DNA of 64,000 nucleotides, taken from Brevibacillus sp. DP1.3A. Its GTDB lineage: Bacteria; Bacillota; Bacilli; Brevibacillales; Brevibacillaceae. The stretch covers positions 2,339,001 through 2,403,000 of the forward strand of contig NZ_CP085876.1 of assembly GCF_013284245.2 (NCBI RefSeq). The letters are read 5' to 3'. Under the pieces are notes generated by a model, which was given only the letters and a program-made list of their open reading frames with translations, searched no databases and was not told the origin of the DNA. Shown piece after piece: positions 31,961 through 40,900 of this stretch; positions within the stretch are counted from its first letter, which is position 1, and every line of letters begins with the position of its first letter. A program made the translations under genes and the position numbers.

Positions 31961-34900
31961 CATGATCAGTTTCTCATAACGATCAACCATCCAATCCTCA
32001 AAAATCATAAAGCGCACGGTCAGGAACTGTTGCCCGGATTAGCCCATATTGATCTGTTGTATCAAATGTTTCGCGAAAATGGTCATGATTACAGCGAGCT
32101 TGAGCTGCGTAATCTAACGATCTATCATCCGATCATGGTGGGACAAGACTATGATGTCATGCTGAGCATTCAGTGCACGCAAGGCAAAGCAGGACAGTGG
32201 CAGATTCGGATGGAGGGTCAGACACAGCGCAACGGCATTTTAGACTCGGAGAAAAAGCTGTATGTCACTGCTGAAATGCATCATAGTGCCGCTATGCAGT
32301 TCGATGAAACGCTGGATCTTCTCATGATAGAGCAAGCGGCAAACAAAAAGGTCAATCTGCATGATGTGTATGAACAATGCCGCCGCCAGGAATTGGTGCA
32401 TACAGGTTTTATGAAGGCAGAAGGAACGATTTACGAAACAGATTCAGCGGCGGTAATCGATATTTCACTCGGTAAACATGCCCTTCCCAGTGCGGAAGGG
32501 TTCATGTTTCACCCGACATTGATCGATGGGTCCGCGATCGGCTCGATGGTAATGTTCACCTCGGTAGTCCAAGAAGAACAGCGGCTATTTTTACCGCTTT
32601 TTTATGAATCTTTTCGGGCCTCCGCTCTTTTACAGCAACATTGCTTTGCCAGAGTACAAACGTCATCTATCCAGCGAAAAAATGAACTGATGTATATGAC
32701 GATGGAGTTCTTTGATAGATCAGGTAGAAAAATAGCACATTTGCAAAATTTTGCGGGCAAGCTAGTTCGTGATCCTGGTCTGATCAATCCCAATAAAAAA
32801 GAAGTACCTCAGCTTCGAGAGGAGATTCAACCATCGAAGCAAACAGTATCTCTGTCGAAAGGATCTGTTCATGAGGCGAATGAATCGCAATCTGCCCTCG
32901 TGAGTAAAGCACAAACTTTTTTACAACAACTGCTGGCAGATCGATTACAAGTTCCAGCCGCATTGATTGATACGCAGATTGGTTACTATGAAATGGGGCT
33001 GAATTCACCGGGCTTATTGGAAGTGGTGAAGGCTGTCGAAGCGAAAGTAGGAACACCGCTGTCTCCTACTTTATTGTTTGAGTATACGAATATCGCTGAG
33101 TTGGCCGCCTATCTTGCCGAGAATCATGCTTCCGTATTCAGCGGGCTTGATTTGATGAAACAGGAAGGTAAACAAGAGTTGCCGCAACCTGCCAGGGTCG
33201 TAGATTCATCAGCAATCTCTGAGAGTCATGCAGCGAATGCCAATGAAGAAATTGCGATCATCGGGATGGCAGGGCGTTATCCAGAGGCCAGAAATCTCCA
33301 AGAATTCTGGATGAATTTAAAAGAGGGCAAAGACTGCATCAAAGAAGTCCCGAAATCTCGCTGGGATTGGCAGCAGTTTGGGGAACTCAAATCCCCTTCA
33401 GGAAAGCAGATGTCCAAATGGGGAGGGTTTATTGAAGACCCTGATTGCTTTGATTCTCCCTTTTTCCGAATATCGCCGCGGGAAGCAGAAACGATGGACC
33501 CCCAAGAGCGTTTGTTTTTGGAAACATGCTGGGAAGCGATGGAAGATGCGGGTTATACGCCGAAGACGATTGTTCCGGCTCGGGGGAGCAGTAACAGACG
33601 GCAGGTTGGTGTCTTTGTTGGCGTGATGCACAAGGATTATGCCCTCATCGGAGCAGAAGCGATGTCTCGGGGAGAAATGTTCCCGTTATCCTTGAACTAT
33701 GCACCGATTGCCAATCGCGTTTCTTATTTCTGCAATTTTCATGGTCCAAGCATGGCGATTGACACCGTATGCTCATCCTCTCTGACGGCTGTTCATTTGG
33801 CGCTGGAGAGCATCAAGCGAGGAGAATGTGAGGTAGCATTGGCGGGTGGCGTCAATTTATCCTTACATCCTGGCAAATATTTGTCATATGGCATGATGGA
33901 TATGCACGCTAGTGATGGCTATTGTCATACCTTTGGTAAGGATGGCGACGGGTATGTTTCTGGCGAAGGCGTCGGTACCGTCGTGTTAAAGCCATTGCGC
34001 AAAGCGATTGAGGATGGAGATCATATTTATGCCGTGGTAAAAGGAAGCAGTGTGAACCACGTCGGATCGGTGAGCGGGCCTTCCGTACCAAGCCCTGTTG
34101 CTCAAGCTGAGGTGATTACAGCATGCCTAGAAAAGAGCGGTGTGGACGCGAGAACGATTCGTTATGTAGAAGCACACGGGACCGGGACTTCTTTAGGCGA
34201 TCCGATTGAAATTCAAGGATTGGTGAAAGCGTTTCGTCGATTTACAGAGGATCAGCAGTTTTGTTCCATTGGCTCGGTGAAATCAAATATCGGGCATGCA
34301 GAATCTGCCGCGGGTATCAGCGGTCTGCAAAAAGCTGTTCTTCAGCTCCACCATAAAACGCTCGTTGCTTCCTTACATGCCAAGGAAGTGAATCCGTTTA
34401 TTGATTTTGCGCAATCTCCTTTTTATGTACAGCAACGGACAGAAGAATGGAAAACGGTGAGCATGGAAAACGGTCAAGAAGTCACCGTTCCGAGACGAGC
34501 GGGGGTAAGTTCGTTTGGAGCTTCGGGGTCCAATGCCCATGTTATTTTGGAAGAATACACCCCAGCCGAAACAAAGCCGAAAGCGCAAGCAATTGGCCAT
34601 AAAAATCACCCAGTGATAATTCCGCTATCTGCCAAGAATAAGGAAAGATTGCAAGCCTATGCGCAAAAAGTAGCGGAGTTTCTAAAAGGGGCATCATCTG
34701 ACAATCAGCTTCAAGAAATGCTGGAGAAGAAGCTACGCAAGATTTTATCCAGTATTATTCATGTGGGAGAGAACAGCATTGAGATCGAACAAGAGTGGCA
34801 TGAATACGGAGTAGACCTCGTTCAAATCACACAGTTAAAGCAAAAACTGCAAGAGGAGCTGCATATTCAGCTAGATATCAAGGAGTTCGATCAAAGCAGC

Positions 34901-37900
34901 TCTATTGCTTCCGTCATCGCTTCTCTCATGGATAACCATCGAGAGGATATTGAGGGAGAAGTTCAGTCTTTTGCTGATTTAGAAACGCAACTCGATCTGG
35001 AAAATGTGGCGTATACCTTGCAAGTTGGACGAGAAGGGATGAAAGAACGAGTAGCCTTTGTCGTCAAGGATATACCTGAGCTGATGGGAAAATTGGAAGC
35101 TTATTCGAAAGGCGAGAATACGATCGATACTTGTTGGGAAGGGAGCTCGAAGCCTAACAACGATTCATTCGGATTATTAAGCGATAACCACGACTCTCAA
35201 CAGCTTATCCAAAGCTGGGTTGCAGAAGGCAGCATCAGAAAAATAGCTGAATTATGGGTGACAGGCTATGAAATGGATTGGGAACAGCTTTATCTGAATA
35301 ACAAACCTAGACGTGTTCCTTTGCCCACATACCCATTTGCGAAGAATCGTTATTGGATTCCGGAAAGCAAAAGTAAATCTGTAAGCGGCAAGACAGCAGC
35401 GCCATTCACATTCACGAGTGAAGCTGCGATTCATCCACTGTTGCAAAGGAATACTTCTGATTTTTCTGAACAGAGGTTTAGTTCCACCTTTACAGGTCAG
35501 GAGTTTTTCCTAACGGACCATGTCGTGAAGAAGCAGAGAATCTTGCCGGGAGTTGCCTATCTGGAAATGGCGAGAGCAGCAGCAGAGCAAGCAACGGCTG
35601 CCTTGACAGAAGAACCAGCCCAGATTCAACTCAAAAACGTGGTTTGGACACGGCCAATTGTCGTGGGGGACCAGCCTGCACAGATACATATCGGTCTTGT
35701 TCCCGAAGAGAATGGTGAGATTACTTTTGAAATCTATAGCGAGTTGGAGGCTATGGATACAGAACCCGTCTTACACAGTCAGGGCAGCGTCATGCTTCAT
35801 TCTGTTGCTGAGAAACATGCCTTGAATCTGCCATCCTTACAAGCGGAGTGCGGTCACCGTGAGTTTTCATCTGAACAATGCTACAGCATTTTTCATTCAA
35901 TAGGAATGGATTATGGGTCGGCACATCAAGGAATTGACTCGTTGTATGTAGGGGAGGGCAAAGTATTAGCCAAGCTGTCCTTGCCAGCCTCCATCTCCGA
36001 AATGGAGAATCCTTTTGTACTGCATCCAAGCCTAATGGATTCTGCCTTGCAGGCATCTATCGGGCTCATGATGGTTGCGGAGGATACCCCATCAGCGGAT
36101 GGCCATTCGAATCGCAAGCCCTCCTTGCCTTTTGCCATGGAGGAGATCGACATTTACGACAAGTGCACGTCCTCGATGTGGGCGTATGTTCGCTACAGTG
36201 CCAACAGCAGCGCAGATGACAAGGTGCAGAAGCTGGATATTGATTTATGCGATGACCAAGGAACTGTTTGTGTACGAATAAAGGGATATTCCATGCGAGT
36301 GCTCGAGGATGGGAAGCAGGCAAACCATGTTTCTTCGAGCCTAGCTTCTTCCGTAATCTCACTGGAGCCTCCTGTGGGGAATCTCATGCTGTCCGCTGTG
36401 TGGGATGTGACTCCAGTTGAGAAAGGACAGCTTTTCCCTACTGCTGATGAGCAGGTAGTCATTGTGGGGGGAAATGAAGAGAATGCACGCTCCATTCAAC
36501 AATACTTTCCTCGAGCAAAAGTGTCGTCCATTCAGGCTGAGAATACGATTGAGGAAATCGTACACCGACTGGAAGAGCTTGGTTCCATTGATCATCTGGT
36601 GTGGATCGCTCCTTTTGATGCGATAGATTCCTTGGCGGATCATCGATTAATCGCGGGGCAGGATCAGGGAGTGATTCTATGCTTCCGAACGATTAAAGCC
36701 TTGCTTTGCTTGGGATACGGAAGTAAGGAGTTGGGGTGGAGCGTCATCACGGTTCAATCCCAGCCCATTTGCCATACAGATGTTGTGAATCCTTGCCACG
36801 CCAGTATTCATGGATTAATTGGTTCGATGGCAAAGGAATATCCAAACTGGAAGATTCGACTTATGGATGTAGAGGCCGAATCTGAATGGCCATTAGATGA
36901 TATGGTGAGACTGCCAAGAGATCGTCAGGGGCGTCCGTGGGTTTATCGTCAGGGTGAATGGTATCGCCAGCAGTTGCTTACCGTCGATCATCCCCCGATC
37001 GATCATACACGTATGAAGCAGGGTGGCATTTATTTGGTGATTGGCGGTGCTGGTGGCATCGGTGAAGCATGGACCGAATATATGATTCGTACCTATCAAG
37101 CCCAGATCATATGGATTGGTCGTCGTCAAAAAAATGAAGAGATTCAAGCGAAGATGGATAGGCTTGCCACTTTTGGACCAGCACCAGCCTATATAGCAGC
37201 GGATGCAACGCAGCAGAATGCTTTGCAAGAAGCTTATGAACAGATAAAGCAAACGTATACACGGATTGACGGAGTTGTTCATTCTGCCATGGTCCTGGTT
37301 GAGGAAAGCTTGGAAAACATGCAAGAGGAAGGTTTCCGAGCAGTGCTTTCGTCTAAGGTTGACGTGAGTGTGAACATCGCTTTGGTGTTTGAGAAGGAGC
37401 CTTTGGATTTCGTATTATTCTTCTCTTCGCTCATGGCAGTTACAAAAGCTCCGAAGCAAAGCAACTACGCGGCTGGATGTACCTTTAAGGATGCCTATGC
37501 TCATCAATTGACCCAAGCATGGCCATGTGCGGTGAAACTGATCAATTGGGGCTATTGGAGCAGTGGGCAAGTGGAAGAGTCTCATCAAGAGATGGTAGAG
37601 ACCTATCGTCGTTTAGAGCAAATCGGCATTGGTCTTATTCAGCCTCCAGAAGCCATGCAAGCCATAGAGACACTTCTCGCAGGAGCTATGGATCAAGTTG
37701 CTTTAATGAAGACCACGAAGCCTATTGTCATTGAAGGGATGAAGGTAGAGGAATGGGTGGGTGTTCACTCTGCACTTTATCCATCCATGCTACAGCTGTC
37801 TGCCCATGAAAATGAAGGGCTTGCTGATGTTGTGGCTGCCTTTATCAAGGAGAGATTGAAGCAGGATCCATCAGCGCGAATGCGGATTCTCGAACTCGGG

Positions 37901-40900
37901 TCAGGTACAGAATCTACCAGTTCCTTGATTTCACAAAAATTACATGCCTATCAATCTTTTATGAGCTTCCAAGTTATTGATCCAGAAGCGGCATTAAGTG
38001 AACAAGGAATGAATGCTAGTGAATACGACCTGATTATCACAGCTGATAAACTGCACACAGCTCAACAAATTCGCCAAACCATGCGTAACTGCAAGAATCT
38101 CTTAAAAAGGAATGGTCTGCTTCTAGTAAAAGAGATGACCGATCAAAACGTACCTAAAGACCTCGCAGAAGGTCTTTCACTACCTCTGGAAGCTTGGCAG
38201 AAAGTATTGAGAGATGAGGGCTACCGAGTTGTCTCCTATCCACAGTTGATGATTGCTGAAAGTGACGGCGTGGTCCGCAAGTCCAAACAACAGCAGAAAT
38301 CAATGGGGACCTCAGCTTCCACTCTACCCATTTCTTCACATGCAGACAGAGGAACGAGCACAGAGGAAATGCTTCGGGAGAAAAGCATCGCCTATTTCAA
38401 ACAATTGGTCGGAGAAACACTGAAAATTCCATTTGACCAGATCGACTCTTCTGCCGCTCTGGAGGAGTATGGCATTGATTCGATTATGATTGTGCAGATG
38501 ACGAATGTCTTACGGAAAAAATTGCATCAGATCAGCACGACCCTCTTTTTTGAATATCAAACGATTGATGCGCTGGTCGAGCATTTCATGACAACACAAA
38601 CGGATGAATTGCTTGCATTAGTCGGAATAGATGACCAGCGGCCTGTTCAAAAGCAAATAACCAACGCAGCAGCTTCTGCAAAGCCAACCAGAGAGCAAGC
38701 TGGCTCGACATTTCGAAAGGCAAAGTCTCGCCGTTTCCTGCAAGTTCTTGATACAAAATCGGAAAAACCAACAGCGCCGTCCAGACAGGATGTGGCGATC
38801 ATTGGTCTTTCAGGTCGTTATCCGCAAGCGGAGGATGTCTGGGAGTTTTGGACTCGCCTGAAAGAAGGGAAGAATTGCATCACGGAAGTACCGGAGGATC
38901 GTTGGAATTGGCAAGAATTTTTCAGCGAAGAAAAAGGAAAAAGAGGATACATGTACACCAAATGGGGCGGTTTCATCGAAGATATTGATAAATTCGACCC
39001 GCTATTTTTCCAAATTTCGCCTAACGAAGCAGAGCAGATGGACCCTCAGGAGCGCTTATTTTTACAAACGGCATACGCCAGTTTAGAAGATGCGGGCTAC
39101 ACACCTGCCACATTAGGAGAAAGTAGAAAAATTGGTGTGTTTGTTGGTGTCATGAATGGAAATTACCCAGCAGGAACGAGCTACTGGTCGATTGCGAATC
39201 GACTTACCTACTTGTTCAATTTCCAAGGACCGAGTCTAGCAGTGGATACGGCGTGCTCCTCTTCTTTGACGGCGATCCATTTAGCCTTGGAAAGCCTGTA
39301 CAGCGGTACAAGTGAATGTGCCATCGCTGGCGGTGTCAATTTAATTGTCGATCCGTTTCACTATATTCGACTGTCTGGAGCGACTATGCTATCTGCTGGT
39401 GACAGCTGCAAGTCGTTTGGCGACCAAGCGGACGGCTTTGTAGATGGAGAAGGTGTGGGAGCTATCGTATTGAAGCCTCTGCAAAAGGCGATTGCCGACG
39501 GAGACCACATATACGGCGTGATCAAGGGAAGCATGCTCAATTCAGGGGGCAAAACAAATGGATATACGGTTCCAAACCCCATCGCGCAGTCGCAGGTAAT
39601 CCACGAGGCATTGCAGCGAGCAGGAGTGGATGCTCGTGCCGTCAGCTATATCGAAGCGCACGGTACAGGTACCGCTTTGGGCGATCCAATCGAGATTGCG
39701 GGACTGACTCGCGCATTCGGACAATACACGAAAGACAAGCAATTTTGCTCGATCGGCTCGGCCAAGTCGAACATTGGACATACGGAGAGCGCGGCAGGAA
39801 TTGCAGGCTTGACTAAAATATTGCTTCAGATGAAGTATGGTCAAATCGCACCATCTCTGCACGCTGAGGTCATGAATCCAAACATTGATTTCAGCGATAC
39901 ACCATTTGCAGTTCAGCAAAAGCTGGCTGAGTGGAAACGACCAACCATCGAAATCAACGGAGTAACCAAGGAGTATCCGAGAATCGCCGGGCTATCATCT
40001 TTCGGGGCAGGAGGAGCTAATGTCCATATCGTCATCGAAGAGTATCCCGAAAAAGATAGACAGCCTCAGAGTAGCATCCAGCCACAGCAACCAAAAATGA
40101 TCGTGCTCTCCGCGAAGAACGAAGAGAGACTGTTCGTTCAAGTGAATCAATTATTGAAGGTGATCAAAGAAGAATCATTCACCGATGCCCATTTGGCTGA
40201 TATCGCTTTTACGCTTCAAGTAGGGCGGGAATCGCTGGAAGAACGCTTGGCTGTTATCGTCAGATCAGTTGATGAGCTGGAGGAAAAACTAACGCATTTT
40301 GCAGAAGGCGCAGAGTACATTGCCGAGCTGTATCGTGGGCGAGTGAAACGCAACCATGACACGGTAGCTCTTTTTGCTGATGAAGATATGAAGCAAACAG
40401 TGGAGACATGGATTGCCAAGGGGAAATACGCAAAACTGATGAACCTTTGGGTCAAGGGCGTCTCTCTTGACTGGAATAAACTATATAGCGAAGATAAGCC
40501 GCGCCGCGTCAGTTTGCCTACCTATCCTTTTGCTAGAGAGCGTTACTGGATAAACGTTCAAAAGCCAATAGCAACAGGTATGCCCGAAGCATTTTCGGCT
40601 AGCGGGGATATCCTCCATCCATTGCTTCATAAAAACACTTCTGACCTCTATGAACTGAGATACAGTTCCAGTTTTACAGGGCAGGAGCCGTTCTTGGCAG
40701 ATCATCTTGGAAACGGGCAATGCCTCTTTCCACTCACTGCTTATCTGGAAATGGCACGGGCGGCAGTGAAACAGGCAGCAGGAGATAGAGCGGGGACTTT
40801 ATCTGGAATCCGAATGACTCAGGTTGCTACAGAAGAGCCGCTATTGGTGGGCGATGATTTGGTTCAGGTACATCTGGGGATCTATCCAGAGGATACTGGA

